From contig NZ_CP023691.1 in NCBI RefSeq assembly GCF_008704855.1, positions 806,001 through 870,000 of the forward strand: a stretch of DNA of 64,000 nucleotides, read 5' to 3'. A program made the translations under genes and the position numbers. Shown piece by piece: positions 36,947-45,765 of this stretch. A model generated the notes under the pieces. It saw only the letters and a program-made list of their open reading frames with translations, was not told the DNA's origin and did no database searches. Within the stretch, counting starts at the first letter, position 1; every line of letters starts with the position of its first letter. This stretch comes from Streptomyces platensis (GTDB taxonomy: Bacteria > Actinomycetota > Actinomycetes > Streptomycetales > Streptomycetaceae).

Positions 36947-38137
36947 TTGACCACAGCCGACACAGCACCCCTCTCCTACCCCTTCAATGTTCCCGAGAGC
37001 CTTGAGCTTTCCGAAGAGTACGAACAGGCCCGCAACCGGCCGGGTCTGCTGAAGGTACGAATGGCCTACGGCGAGCCGGCCTGGCTCGTGACCCGGTACG
37101 CCGAGGCCCGGTTCGTCCTCGGCGATCAGCGTTTCAGCCGCGCCGAGGGCGCCCGGCACGACGAGCCCCGGCAGTCCGAAGGGCGCACCGACAGCGGCAT
37201 CCTGGGAATGGACCCGCCCGATCACACCCGGCTGCGGACACTGGTGGCCAAGGCCTTCACCGTGCGCCAGGTCGAGAAGCTCCGGCCGCAGGTCAAGCAG
37301 CTGGCGAACGAGCTGCTCGACGAGCTGGAGGCGGCCGGGCCGCCGGCCGACCTGGTGGACCGTTACGCCCTGCCCATTCCCGTGGCCGTGATCTGCCGGA
37401 TGCTCGGGGTGCCGGCCGAGGACCGGCCGCGGTTCCGGGTGTGGAGCGATGCCGCCTTGTCGACAAGTTCCCTGACCGCGGCGGAATTCGACGCCAACAT
37501 GGAAGAACTGCGCGCCTATATGCGGCAGTTGATCGAGGAGCACCGGCGCGCTCCGCAGGACGATCTGATGACGGCGCTGATCGACGCCCGTGATGTCAAC
37601 GACCGGCTGTCCGAAGTCGAACTCGTGGACCTGTGCGTCGGCATTCTGGTCGCCGGGCACGAGACCACCGCCACGCAGATCCCCAACTTCGTGCTCGCGC
37701 TGCTGGACCACCCGGGCCAGCTGGCCCTGCTGCGCGAGCGGCCGGAGCTGATCGGCGGCGCGGTGGAGGAGTTGCTGCGTTTCGTACCGCTGGGCAGCGG
37801 CGCGAGCCAGGCCCGTTACGCCACGGAAGACGTCGAGGTCGGCGGGACGCTGGTGCGGGCCGGAACCCCGGTCCTGGTGGCGGTGGGCGCCGCCAACCGG
37901 GACGCGCTGCGCTTCGACGCACCCGGGACGCTGGACATCTCCCGGACCGGAATGCAGCACCTCGGATTCGGGCACGGTGTCCATCACTGCCTCGGTGCAC
38001 CGCTGGCCCGCCTGGAACTCCAGGAGGCGATCGGCGCCCTGATCACCCGCTTCCCGGACCTGCGCCTGGCCGGTGACGTGGTGTGGAAGAGCGAGATGCT
38101 GGTGCGCGGGCCGCGGGTCATGCCGGTGGGGTGGTGA
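36947..38137 (+). CDS. Cytochrome P450
   Basis: 396 residues from TTG 36947, supported by GGGAGGT seven bases upstream. I-helix AGHETTATQ, ExxR (VEELLRFVP region), heme loop FGHGVHHCLGAPLAR with the cysteine ligand. Size and sequence style are those of Streptomyces soluble CYP107/CYP105-like enzymes. The [3Fe-4S] ferredoxin gene follows 4 bp downstream, and the TetR gene is divergent, so this is an inducible self-contained oxidation unit; substrate unknown. Confidence 0.92.
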   Translation: MTTADTAPLSYPFNVPESLELSEEYEQARNRPGLLKVRMAYGEPAWLVTRYAEARFVLGDQRFSRAEGARHDEPRQSEGRTDSGILGMDPPDHTRLRTLVAKAFTVRQVEKLRPQVKQLANELLDELEAAGPPADLVDRYALPIPVAVICRMLGVPAEDRPRFRVWSDAALSTSSLTAAEFDANMEELRAYMRQLIEEHRRAPQDDLMTALIDARDVNDRLSEVELVDLCVGILVAGHETTATQIPNFVLALLDHPGQLALLRERPELIGGAVEELLRFVPLGSGASQARYATEDVEVGGTLVRAGTPVLVAVGAANRDALRFDAPGTLDISRTGMQHLGFGHGVHHCLGAPLARLELQEAIGALITRFPDLRLAGDVVWKSEMLVRGPRVMPVGW

Positions 38138-38141
38138 ACGG

Positions 38142-38357
38142 ATGACCTGGAAGGTGGAGATCGACCCGCAGCAGTGCATCGCCTCGGGCTCCTGCGCCGC
38201 CATCGCCGCGGACCTCTTCGTCGTGGACGGCGCGTATGCCCGGCCGTTGAAGGACCGGATCGAGGAGGACGAGCGCGCCCTGGACGCCGCCGATGTCTGC
38301 CCGGCCGCCGCCATCACTGTCCGAGACGGTACGGAGGTGGTCGGACCCCGGCCGTAG
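38142..38357 (+). CDS. [3Fe-4S] ferredoxin, P450 redox partner
   Basis: 71 residues from ATG 38142. Cluster pattern C-x5-C ... CP (CIASGSC at ~12-18, DVCPAAAI near the end) as in actinobacterial 3Fe-4S ferredoxins that serve P450s. 4 bp after the P450 stop and followed by a strong terminator. Confidence 0.9.
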   Translation: MTWKVEIDPQQCIASGSCAAIAADLFVVDGAYARPLKDRIEEDERALDAADVCPAAAITVRDGTEVVGPRP

Positions 38358-38371
38358 GACAGCGGATACCG

Positions 38372-38399
38372 ACGGGGCGTGGCGCCGGCCACGCCCCGT
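38372..38399 (+). terminator. Terminator of the P450/ferredoxin operon
   Basis: Perfect 12-bp stem, ACGGGGCGTGGC (38372-38383) with GCCACGCCCCGT (38388-38399), 4-nt loop, followed by TTTG. 14 bp after the ferredoxin stop. Confidence 0.85.
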
Positions 38400-38574
38400 T
38401 TGCGTGATCGCCGCTGGTCAGCGCGAACTCCCGGCGCTGTCAGTCCAGTTGGGAGCTACGCGCGGCCCACGCCCGCGGCCGCCCCGCCCCCTCACCCTCC
38501 GTGGTCGGAACACAAGATCATTTCATGTAGGCTTACTGACCGGTAACGACCCATTTTTCGACCAGGGGGATCTC

Positions 38575-38871
38575 ATGCATCGACGTATTTCCGCTCTCGC
38601 CGTGACGGCGGCCGTGGCCGGCGGTGTGCTGTTCGCGGCGCTGCCCGCGCAGGCCGCCACCACGGCCGTCGCCCGGCAGAGCGTGGCAGCCGGGGGCGCC
38701 ATCAGCGTCAACATCGACGAGCTGCGTCAGCAGTCCGCCGACCTGAAGGCCAAGGCTGCGCGCCTGGACAACGAAGGCGAGCACGAGGCCGCCCAGCGCG
38801 CCCGTGCGGAGGCCAACGCGCTGGACGAGCGGATCCAGGCGTACCTCGACGCCGAAGAGAACATGTCCTGA
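38575..38871 (+). CDS. Small secreted helical protein
   Basis: 98 residues from ATG 38575 (CAGGGGGAT upstream). Sec signal peptide ending near AQAA (~27), then a ~60-residue charged helix with heptad character (NIDELRQQSADLKAKAARLDNEGEHEAAQRARAEAN in shortened form), likely a coiled coil. No known domain. Followed by a 15-bp terminator hairpin, so it is a single-gene unit. Confidence 0.75.
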   Translation: MHRRISALAVTAAVAGGVLFAALPAQAATTAVARQSVAAGGAISVNIDELRQQSADLKAKAARLDNEGEHEAAQRARAEANALDERIQAYLDAEENMS

Positions 38872-38890
38872 CCACACGTCAGCGCCTTCG

Positions 38891-38925
38891 CGTCGCCCGC
38901 CCCGAAGCCATCGGGGCGGGCGACG
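38891..38925 (+). terminator. Terminator of the small secreted protein gene
   Basis: 15-bp perfect stem, CGTCGCCCGCCCCGA (38891-38905) and its complement (38911-38925), loop AGCCA, 20 bp after the stop. Confidence 0.88.
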
Positions 38926-39059
38926 CCGCTGTGTACGGGGCGACCGGCGGACGGCCGCCCCGCCCCCGGACCGTCACATGCCGCCCGGCGCCCGGGGAAA
39001 CGGCAGGTCGGGGCCCCTCTCGTTCCGCTGTGAGGCCGGGGTGCGACGATGGCCCTGTC

Positions 39060-39827
39060 ATGGATGCGGGGCAGGTTCTCAGAGGGCTGCGGGCCGCGGT
39101 GTTCGCGGCGGTCTGCGTACTGCTCGCTGCGCTGGGCCACGCGGTGATGTCGGATGCCGTGATACCCGGCCGGCTGCTGCTCACCGCCTGGGTGGGCACC
39201 GCGGCCGGTGCCTGGTGCTGCGCGGGCCGGGAACGTGGCCCGCTGCTGGTGGGGTTGCTGACCGTCGGCACCCAGGCCGCCCTGCACACCGCCTTCTCCT
39301 TCGGCCAGGCGGTCACCGGTTCCGGTGGCGGCGAGCGCTCGCTCATGCGCCAGTGGGCGGACAGCTGGCTGTGCGGCGCCCAAGGAATGCCGTCCTCCGG
39401 AGCTGACCGCGCCGAGCTGATGCGGATGATGCATCAGCAGATGGCGGCCATGCCCTCGACGGGGCACGGGGGCCGGATGCCCGGCATGGAGCACATGGCA
39501 GGCGGCCACATGGCCGGGATGGCCGACCCCGCGCAGCAGATGCCGGGGATGCACGGCAGCGCGACCGGCATGCTCGCGGCCCACCTGCTGGTCGCCCTGA
39601 TCAGCGCCGGATGGCTGTGGGGCGGCGAACGGGCCGCGTTCCAGCTCGTACGGACCGTGTCGGCCTGGCTGTTCGCGCCCCTGGTGCTGGTCCTGCGGAT
39701 CGTGCTGCCCGAGGCGCGGCCCGCCGTGCGCACCGCCCGGCAGGAGCCACGGCACGCGGTGCGGCAATTGCTGCTGGCGCATACGAGGTCGTTGCGGGGT
39801 CCGCCGCGGGAACCGGCTGTCGTCTGA
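39060..39827 (+). CDS. Membrane protein with Met/His-rich loop, probably copper-related
   Basis: 255 residues from ATG 39060. About five membrane helices: three or four in the first ~110 residues and one or two after ~175, separated by a polar region densely loaded with Met and His (MRMMHQQMAAM, GMEHMAGGHMAGM, QQMPGMHG), the kind of motif that binds Cu(I) in copper-tolerance proteins. The C-terminus is basic and cytoplasmic. The nearby Cu P-type ATPase operon and PCu(A)C-like gene support a copper role; there is no recognisable enzymatic domain. The family is common in Streptomyces but uncharacterised as far as I know. Confidence 0.7.
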   Translation: MDAGQVLRGLRAAVFAAVCVLLAALGHAVMSDAVIPGRLLLTAWVGTAAGAWCCAGRERGPLLVGLLTVGTQAALHTAFSFGQAVTGSGGGERSLMRQWADSWLCGAQGMPSSGADRAELMRMMHQQMAAMPSTGHGGRMPGMEHMAGGHMAGMADPAQQMPGMHGSATGMLAAHLLVALISAGWLWGGERAAFQLVRTVSAWLFAPLVLVLRIVLPEARPAVRTARQEPRHAVRQLLLAHTRSLRGPPREPAVV

Positions 39828-40039
39828 CAGCGCGGACGAATTCCCGAGCCGGCAGGACGGACGGGCGCCGATGCACGCGCCCAGGTCCCGGCTCCGACTT
39901 CACCGGTCCCCGCCGGAGCGCGGTGGCCGGATCATGCGAAGGACTCCAGATGATGAATCCTGTCCGGATGCCGGTGGCACCGCCGCCCGCATCCGCATCC
40001 GCACCGGTGAGCGGGGGCGGGCGCCCGCGAGCCGCCGGG

Positions 40040-40330
40040 TCAACCGGCCCGTTTGCCGCCGGTGTCCGCCGTGCCGGGAGAGACCGGGCCCGGCAGTACG
40101 GAAGCCGACCGCAGCCGGGCGAGCAGCGCATCGGCGGCCGCCCGGTCGTCTTCGGGGTGCGCGGCGGCACGGTCGAGCCGCGCTGTCAGAGCCTGTGCCT
40201 GCGCGTGCCACCGCCGGCAGTCCGGGCAGCCGGCGAGATGGCCGTCGAGCCGGTGGGCGGTGAGTCCGGGGGGCAGTTCCTCGCCGTCGAGGCGGGCGGA
40301 GAGTGCCGTACGGATACGCGAGCAGAGCAT
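40040..40330 (-). CDS. Short zinc-finger anti-sigma factor
   Basis: 96 residues from ATG 40330. Anti-sigma zinc motif H-x3-C-x2-C (HLAGCPDC, ~33-40) preceded by a conserved-looking cysteine near the start (MLCSRIR). There is no membrane helix, and the rest is Ala/Arg-rich. It is divergent from the ECF sigma factor gene at 40380 with a 49-bp gap. Same length and layout as the anti-sigma at 3196-3486, although the two are not close in sequence. Probably the partner of the divergent sigma factor. Confidence 0.75.
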   Translation of the reverse strand: MLCSRIRTALSARLDGEELPPGLTAHRLDGHLAGCPDCRRWHAQAQALTARLDRAAAHPEDDRAAADALLARLRSASVLPGPVSPGTADTGGKRAG

Positions 40331-40379
40331 GTGTCCATCCTCCCCGAAGCCGCGCCGGGCGGCGAGGGGCGGTCGCGGG

Positions 40380-40973
40380 ATGCGGGATGACGAGGCGGTG
40401 ACGGGCTGGGCGCTGGCCGCCCGTACCGGTGACGAGCGGGCCGTGGAGCAGTTCGTGCGGGCCACGCAGCTCGATGTGCGGCGCTATGTGACGCATCTGA
40501 GCGGTGATCCGCAGGCGGCCGACGACCTGGTGCAGGACACCTATGTCCGGGCGCTGCGCAGTCTGCCGCGGTTCGAGGGCCGGTCCTCGGCGCGGACCTG
40601 GCTGCTGACGATCGCCCGTCGGGTCGTGGCGGACCGTATCCGGTCCCAGGCGGTCCGGCCCCGGCTGGCCGCGACGGACGACTGGCAGTCGGCAGCGGAA
40701 CGGGTGCAGCCGCGTGGCGTGCCAGGGTTCGACGAGGGCGTCGCGCTGGCCGAACTGCTGGCGGCGCTGGCACCGGAGCGGCGGGAGGCGTTCGTCCTCA
40801 CCCAGCTGCTGGGGCTGCCGTACGCGGCCGCGGCCGGGGTGATGGGCTGTCCCATCGGCACCGTACGGTCCCGGGTCGCGCGCGCCCGGGAGACGCTGGT
40901 CGCGCTGCTGACGGACGCGGAGCGGCCCGAAACGGCCGAGGGGCCGCGGGTCTACGCGGATGCCGTGGCCTGA
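40380..40973 (+). CDS. ECF RNA polymerase sigma factor
   Basis: 197 residues from ATG 40380. Region 2 (~20-85; VRRYVTHLSGDPQAADDLVQDTYVRALRSL) and region 4 (~125-175; ALAPERREAFVLTQLLGLPYAAAAGVMGCPIGTVRSRVARARETL). Resembles SigC-like ECFs that sit next to zinc-finger proteins and copper genes in actinobacteria. It is convergent with the PCu(A)C/Cu-ATPase operon. Target promoters not identified. Confidence 0.85.
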   Translation: MRDDEAVTGWALAARTGDERAVEQFVRATQLDVRRYVTHLSGDPQAADDLVQDTYVRALRSLPRFEGRSSARTWLLTIARRVVADRIRSQAVRPRLAATDDWQSAAERVQPRGVPGFDEGVALAELLAALAPERREAFVLTQLLGLPYAAAAGVMGCPIGTVRSRVARARETLVALLTDAERPETAEGPRVYADAVA

Positions 40974-41053
40974 CGGGCCGCTCGCCCGCGGGCGGCGGGG
41001 CTCAGGGACGGGCGCGGGCCCGTTCCGTGAGTCCCGCCGTGGCTCCGGCCGCT

Positions 41054-41527
41054 TCACCCGTCACCGGGGCGTACCGCGCGGGCCCGTACGGTCTGCGGTG
41101 GGCTGTGGCGGAAGTGCAGGGTGAAGGTGAGCCGGTCGCCGGGCGCGAGCCGGGGCGGCGGGCTGACCATGACGTCCAGGCCGGTCGGCGTCATCCTCAG
41201 GGCGGCGCCGGCCGGGACGGTGACGGTGCCGGCCATCGCCATCCTGCGGGCGTTGTTCCCGATGTCGACGGTGCGGCTGAGCATCGCGCGATGGCCGGCC
41301 GGGCCGGTGACGCCGGTCAGGACGTCGTCCGCGCCGCCGGTGTTGCGGATGGTGAAGAACGCGGCGGTGGCCTCGGATCCGCCGGCGATCAGCACCCGGC
41401 CCTCGGGGACGCTCAGCTTCGCGGGGGTTCCGGCGTTGCCGGTGGCGGTCCAGAGGGCCAGGACGTTGAGCGTCACCAGGCAGGTGACCAGCGGTACGGC
41501 GACGGCCGAGAGGGGCAGCCGTTTCAT
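41054..41527 (-). CDS. PCu(A)C-like copper chaperone with altered metal ligands
   Basis: 157 residues from ATG 41527, overlapping the ATPase stop (ATGA). An N-terminal hydrophobic segment (~8-30) serves as signal or anchor; the remainder is the PCu(A)C beta-barrel (ATAAFFTIRNTGGADDVLTGV, GHRAMLSRTV, ALRMTPTGLDVMV, LTFTLHF). The family binds Cu(I) with two His and two Met; here one His, at the position G-x-x-H-I-M-L, reads GLDVMV, so a canonical ligand is Asp. Exported copper-binding or scaffold role is likely given the operon, but affinity may be changed. Confidence 0.75.
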   Translation of the reverse strand: MKRLPLSAVAVPLVTCLVTLNVLALWTATGNAGTPAKLSVPEGRVLIAGGSEATAAFFTIRNTGGADDVLTGVTGPAGHRAMLSRTVDIGNNARRMAMAGTVTVPAGAALRMTPTGLDVMVSPPPRLAPGDRLTFTLHFRHSPPQTVRARAVRPGDG

Positions 41528-43962
41528 CGGGTCTCCCAACGTGCTTGCGCCCGGGGGCTGTGGGGGCGGCGGGCGGACGTGCCGGCGCCGCCCGGCCGCC
41601 AGGCGCGCAGCCGCAGGCTGTTGCCCACGACGAGCAGTGAGCTGGCGGACATGGCAGCCGCGGCCGGCATCGGACTGAGCAGACCGACGGCGGCGAGCGG
41701 CAGGGTGACGAGGTTGTAGCCGAAGGCCCAGACGAGGTTGCCGCGGATGGTGCCCAGGGTGCGCCGGGCCAGGTGCACGGCGTCGGCGATGGCCTGGAGG
41801 TCCTCGCGTACCAGGGTCACATCGGCCGCGCCGATCGCGGCGTCGGTTCCGCCGCCCATGGCGATCCCGAGGTCGGCGAGCGCGAGGGCCGCCGCGTCAT
41901 TGACCCCGTCGCCGACGACGGCGACCCGGCCGCCCTGTTCCTTGAGGGTGGTGACGAGGGCGGCCTTGTCCTCGGGGCGGGCCTCGGCGTGGATCTCGGT
42001 GATGGCGAGATGGCCGGCCACCGCGCGGGCGGTCGCCGCCCGGTCGCCGGTGGCCAGCACCGGCCGCAGTCCCAGGCGGCGCAGCCGGTCGACGGCGCGA
42101 TAGCTGTCGGGGCGGAGGGTGTCGCCGACCGCGAGCACGGCCTCCGGGGTGCCGTCGACGGTGACCAGGACGGCGGTGTGGCCGGCCTCCTCCGCGGTGT
42201 GCACCGCGTCCGGCAGCGGCGCCGGCAGACCGGTGAGGTCGCCGGGCCGGATGACCTCCACCCGGCGGCCGTCCGCGGTGCCGCGTACGCCGTGCCCCGG
42301 AGTGGCGCTGAAGTCCGTGACGGGCGGCAGCGGTTGGCCCGGCTGCTGTTCGTCCGCGTAGGCGGTGACCGCGCGGGCCAGCGGATGCTCGGAGCCCTGC
42401 TCGACGGTGGCGGCCAGCCGCAGCGCCGCCGCGGCGTCGAGGCCGCCGGTGCGCGCGGTGAGGGCGGTGACGCTCATCCGGCCCGTGGTGAGGGTGCCGG
42501 TCTTGTCGAGGACGACGGTGTCGATGCGGCGCAGCCGTTCCAGCGCCTCCGGCCCCCGGACCAGGATGCCCAGTTGGGCGCCCCGTCCGGTGGCGGCCAG
42601 CAGGGCGGTCGGGGTGGCCAGCCCGAGCGCGCAGGGGCAGGCGACCACGAGGACGGCCACCGCGGCGGTGATCGCGGCCTGCGGGTCGGCTCCGGCGCCG
42701 AGCCAGAAGCCCAGCACGCTGACCGAGACGGTCAGGACGGCGGGCACGAAGACGGCCGCCACCGCGTCGGCGAGCCGCTGGACCTTGGTCTTGCCGGTCT
42801 GGGCGTCCTCGACGAGCTTGGTGATGCGGGCGAGTTGGGTGTCGGCGCCCACCGCGTCGGCCCGTACCTCCAGCAGGCCACCGGAGTTGACCGCGCCGCC
42901 GACCGCGGCCGCACCCGGGCCGACCTCGACGGGGCGGCTCTCGCCGCTGATCAGGGACAGGTCCAGGGCGGAGCTGCCCGCCACGACGGTGCCGTCGGTG
43001 GCGATCCGTTCGCCGGGCCGGACCAGGAAGTGGTCACCTACCCGCAGCCGGCTCACCGGGATGCGCCTCCCCCGCTCTCGGCTCCGCCCGAGCGGGGGGA
43101 CCCCCATGCCGTCAGGCGTCAGCACTTCGACGTCCTTGGCGGCGAGTTCGGCCAGCGCGCGGAGGGCGGCGCCGGTGCCGCGCCGGGCTCTGGCCTCCAT
43201 CCGCCGTCCGGCCAGCACGAACAGCGGTACGCCGACGGCGGCTTCGAGGTAGACGTGGGCCGTGCCGTCGCCCGCGCTGGGCAGCAGGCTGAACGGCATC
43301 GTCATCCCCGGCGCTCCGGCCCCGCCGAGGAACAGCGCATAGGTGGACCAGAGGAAGGAGGCGGCGACGCCGAGGGAGACCAGGGTGTCCATGGTCGCCG
43401 CGCCGTGCCGCAGCCCGCGGAGCGCACGGGTGTGGAAGGGGGCGGCGCCCCAGACCGCGACAGGGGCGGCGAGCACGAAGCACAGCCACTGCCAGTTGCG
43501 GAACTGCCAGCCGGGCACCATCGACAGGACCAGGACGGGGATCGAGAGCAGGGCGACCGCGAGCAGCCGGTGCCGCTCGGCGCGGGCGCCGTCGTCCGGT
43601 GGGTCCTCGGTGCCTGCGGTTTCCGGGGCGTCGCGGGTGTCGGGGCCGTCCTGGTGGCCGGTGGGCGGCAGCCCGTCCTCCGGGGCCGGCTCGGGGGTGG
43701 GTGCACGGAGCTGTGCGGTGAACCCGGCCGCCTCGACGGTGCTGATGAGGTCGGTGACGGAGACCGCCGCGGGGTGGCTGACCGTGGCCCGGCCGGTGGC
43801 GAGATTCACCGAGGCGGCGACGCCGTCCAGCCGGCCGAGCTTCTTCTCGACCCGGCCCACACAGGCGGCGCAGGTCATCCCGCCGATGGTGAGGGTGGTG
43901 CTGCGGGCCGGGGTGGGGGCGAGGTCCGGCGACGGGGTGACGGGCCGGGGCTCCGGCGTCAT
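41524..43962 (-). CDS. ctpV: Cu(I)-exporting P1B-type ATPase (CopA/CtpV)
   Basis: 812 residues. N-terminal HMA domain with MTCAAC (~29-34), eight membrane helices, CPCALGLATP metal channel, phosphorylation DKTGTLT, SEHPLARAV, and GDGVNDAAAL. It pumps Cu(I) out of the cytoplasm. An extra block encoded by 43066-43107 (MGVPPLGRSRERGRR) interrupts the actuator-domain segment before IPVSRLRVGDHFLV; it comes from a dispersed repeat inserted in frame. ATGA overlaps with both the small membrane gene upstream and the PCu(A)C-like gene downstream. Confidence 0.92.
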   Translation of the reverse strand: MTPEPRPVTPSPDLAPTPARSTTLTIGGMTCAACVGRVEKKLGRLDGVAASVNLATGRATVSHPAAVSVTDLISTVEAAGFTAQLRAPTPEPAPEDGLPPTGHQDGPDTRDAPETAGTEDPPDDGARAERHRLLAVALLSIPVLVLSMVPGWQFRNWQWLCFVLAAPVAVWGAAPFHTRALRGLRHGAATMDTLVSLGVAASFLWSTYALFLGGAGAPGMTMPFSLLPSAGDGTAHVYLEAAVGVPLFVLAGRRMEARARRGTGAALRALAELAAKDVEVLTPDGMGVPPLGRSRERGRRIPVSRLRVGDHFLVRPGERIATDGTVVAGSSALDLSLISGESRPVEVGPGAAAVGGAVNSGGLLEVRADAVGADTQLARITKLVEDAQTGKTKVQRLADAVAAVFVPAVLTVSVSVLGFWLGAGADPQAAITAAVAVLVVACPCALGLATPTALLAATGRGAQLGILVRGPEALERLRRIDTVVLDKTGTLTTGRMSVTALTARTGGLDAAAALRLAATVEQGSEHPLARAVTAYADEQQPGQPLPPVTDFSATPGHGVRGTADGRRVEVIRPGDLTGLPAPLPDAVHTAEEAGHTAVLVTVDGTPEAVLAVGDTLRPDSYRAVDRLRRLGLRPVLATGDRAATARAVAGHLAITEIHAEARPEDKAALVTTLKEQGGRVAVVGDGVNDAAALALADLGIAMGGGTDAAIGAADVTLVREDLQAIADAVHLARRTLGTIRGNLVWAFGYNLVTLPLAAVGLLSPMPAAAAMSASSLLVVGNSLRLRAWRPGGAGTSARRPHSPRAQARWETR
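43066..43107. repeat. Dispersed Streptomyces GC-rich hairpin repeat inside the Cu-ATPase gene
   Basis: CCCCCGCTC (43069-43077) and GAGCGGGGG (43090-43098) form a 9-bp perfect stem around 12 nt, flanked by CCT and GACCCCCAT. From memory this 40-odd-bp consensus recurs in many Streptomyces genomes, mostly between genes. Here it lies inside a reading frame without breaking it. Confidence 0.7.
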
Positions 43963-44240
43963 CGGGGTGCTCCCACCGGTACCGGGCGGGGGGCCGCGGC
44001 GCCCATGCCGTGCATACCGCCCATGTCCCCGTCATCGGTGGGCGTGGACCCTCCCGTACGGGTGCCGCCGGCCGGGTGCAGCCCCGGGGCCACCGGCCCG
44101 ACGGCGGTCCCGGCCGCGTACGACAGCATGCCGAGCACCACCAGCAGCCCGAGGAAACCGATGACCGACCGGGCGGGCAGCAGCCGTGTGACGGCCTGGC
44201 GAAGAGGGGGCCGACTGCGGTCGGCCGAAGAGCTGGACAT
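43959..44240 (-). CDS. Small single-span membrane protein with Met/His motif, copper operon
   Basis: 93 residues from ATG 44240. One membrane helix (~25-48; SVIGFLGLLVVLGMLSYAAG), then an extracytoplasmic tail with DMGGMHGMG that could bind copper. The stop overlaps the ATPase start (ATGA). Probably a periplasm-facing accessory to the ATPase. Not a named family as far as I can tell. Confidence 0.7.
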   Translation of the reverse strand: MSSSSADRSRPPLRQAVTRLLPARSVIGFLGLLVVLGMLSYAAGTAVGPVAPGLHPAGGTRTGGSTPTDDGDMGGMHGMGAAAPRPVPVGAPR

Positions 44241-44496
44241 CGCGTCATCGTGGCAGCTGACGGCGGCGGCCGGCGGCCGATACGGGGGTTGTGCGCACGT
44301 GAGGTTTGTCCTGTTCCGCCGCCGGAACTCACCGGCCGCCGCGCCCGACTACCTGGGTTTGGACGGTGTCCCCACGCCCCTCTTCTCCCGCCCCGGCCGA
44401 AATCACCTCCCCCGGCGGGAACTCGGCGCTCCCGTTGCCCGACCTCTCCAACGCCGCGCCAACCGGGCGCCGGACCCCCACCGTTGAGGAGCCACC

Positions 44497-45765
44497 GTGT
44501 CCCCATCGTCCGAACCCGTCGAGCTGTACGGACCGGAGTACAAACGCGACCCCTATCCCCTGTACGCCGAGCTGCGCGAGCGCGGCCCGGTCCACCGGGT
44601 GCGCTTCCCCAGCGGGGTGTGCGCCTGGCTCGTCACCGGCTACGAAGCCGCGCACCGGGCCCTCACCGACCCCCGGCTGGGCAAGCACCACTCGCGGGGC
44701 AACGCGGCCTGGCGGGCCCGCGCCTCGATCATGCCCGAGCCCCAGCACTCCCAGCTCCAGGTGCATCTGCTCCACCAGGACCCGCCGCGGCACACCGCGC
44801 TGCGCCGGCTGATCACCGATGCCTTCGCCCCGCAGCGGGTCGAGGCGCTGCGCCCGCGCTTCCAGGCGATGGCCGACGCACTGCTCGACGGGCTGCCGGA
44901 CAGCGGCGGCGCCGACCTGGTCGAGGTCTTCGCCGCCCGCTTCCCCTTCCAGGTGCTCGCCGAAGTCATCGGGCTGCCGGCGGAGTTCGCGGACCACTTC
45001 GACCGGGACTGGGGCAAGGTCGTCCAGCCCGTGGGGCCCGAGGACCCAGGCCGGCCGGCGTACGAGGCGCGGCTGCGCGGGCTTCAGCAGTACATCGCCG
45101 ATCTGGTCCGCCACAAGCGCGCCGAAGGCGGCGAGGATCTGCTCTCCCGGCTGGTGGCCGCCCGCGATGCGGGCCAACTCGGCCGGGAAGAGCTCGATTC
45201 GATGGTCTTCCAACTACTGGTGGCGGGACAGGAACCGGTCACGAACCAGATCACCACGGCGCTGGTCACCCTGCTGCGCCACCCCACGCAGCTCAAGGCG
45301 CTGGCCAGCCGCCCCGAACGGCTGCCGCACGCCGTCGAGGAACTCCTGCGCCATGACAGTGCCTTCGAGCTGACGACCTGGCGGTTCTTCGCCGAGGACA
45401 CCGAGCTGTACGGCACCCGGATCCCGGCGGGCGACTCCGTCATCGTGTCGCTGAGCGCGGCCAACCGTGACGACCGGCAGTTCCCCGAAGCGGACGCCCT
45501 GCACTTCGACCGCACCCCCAACCCGCATCTCGCCTTCGGCCACGGCATCCACTTCTGCCCCGGCGCCGCGCTCGCCCGTATCGAACTCCAGATCGCCCTG
45601 GGCACCTTGCTGAGACGGCTGCCGGAGCTGAGGCTCGCCGTCCCGGAGGAAAAGCTGGCATGGACCCCGGCAGTGCTGGCGCGCGGCGTCGGCCGGCTGC
45701 CGGTGACCTACGGCGGCTGCCCGTACGCGGGCTCCGGTGCGAACGGGTCCGATGCCGCGTGCTGA
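44497..45765 (+). CDS. Cytochrome P450 paired with isocyanide synthase
   Basis: 422 residues from GTG 44497 behind GAGGAG. Heme loop FGHGIHFCPGAALARIE, ExxR in VEELLRHD region, and PERF-like segment. The I-helix reads AGQEPVTNQ instead of the usual AGHETT: the acid is kept but the next residue is Pro, so the normal acid/alcohol pair for O2 activation is changed, as in some P450s with unusual chemistry. The PvcA-like gene overlaps its 3' end by 7 bp, a translational coupling that marks a two-enzyme pathway comparable with DIT1/DIT2 of yeast, where a P450 couples modified tyrosines. Confidence 0.88.
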   Translation: MSPSSEPVELYGPEYKRDPYPLYAELRERGPVHRVRFPSGVCAWLVTGYEAAHRALTDPRLGKHHSRGNAAWRARASIMPEPQHSQLQVHLLHQDPPRHTALRRLITDAFAPQRVEALRPRFQAMADALLDGLPDSGGADLVEVFAARFPFQVLAEVIGLPAEFADHFDRDWGKVVQPVGPEDPGRPAYEARLRGLQQYIADLVRHKRAEGGEDLLSRLVAARDAGQLGREELDSMVFQLLVAGQEPVTNQITTALVTLLRHPTQLKALASRPERLPHAVEELLRHDSAFELTTWRFFAEDTELYGTRIPAGDSVIVSLSAANRDDRQFPEADALHFDRTPNPHLAFGHGIHFCPGAALARIELQIALGTLLRRLPELRLAVPEEKLAWTPAVLARGVGRLPVTYGGCPYAGSGANGSDAAC

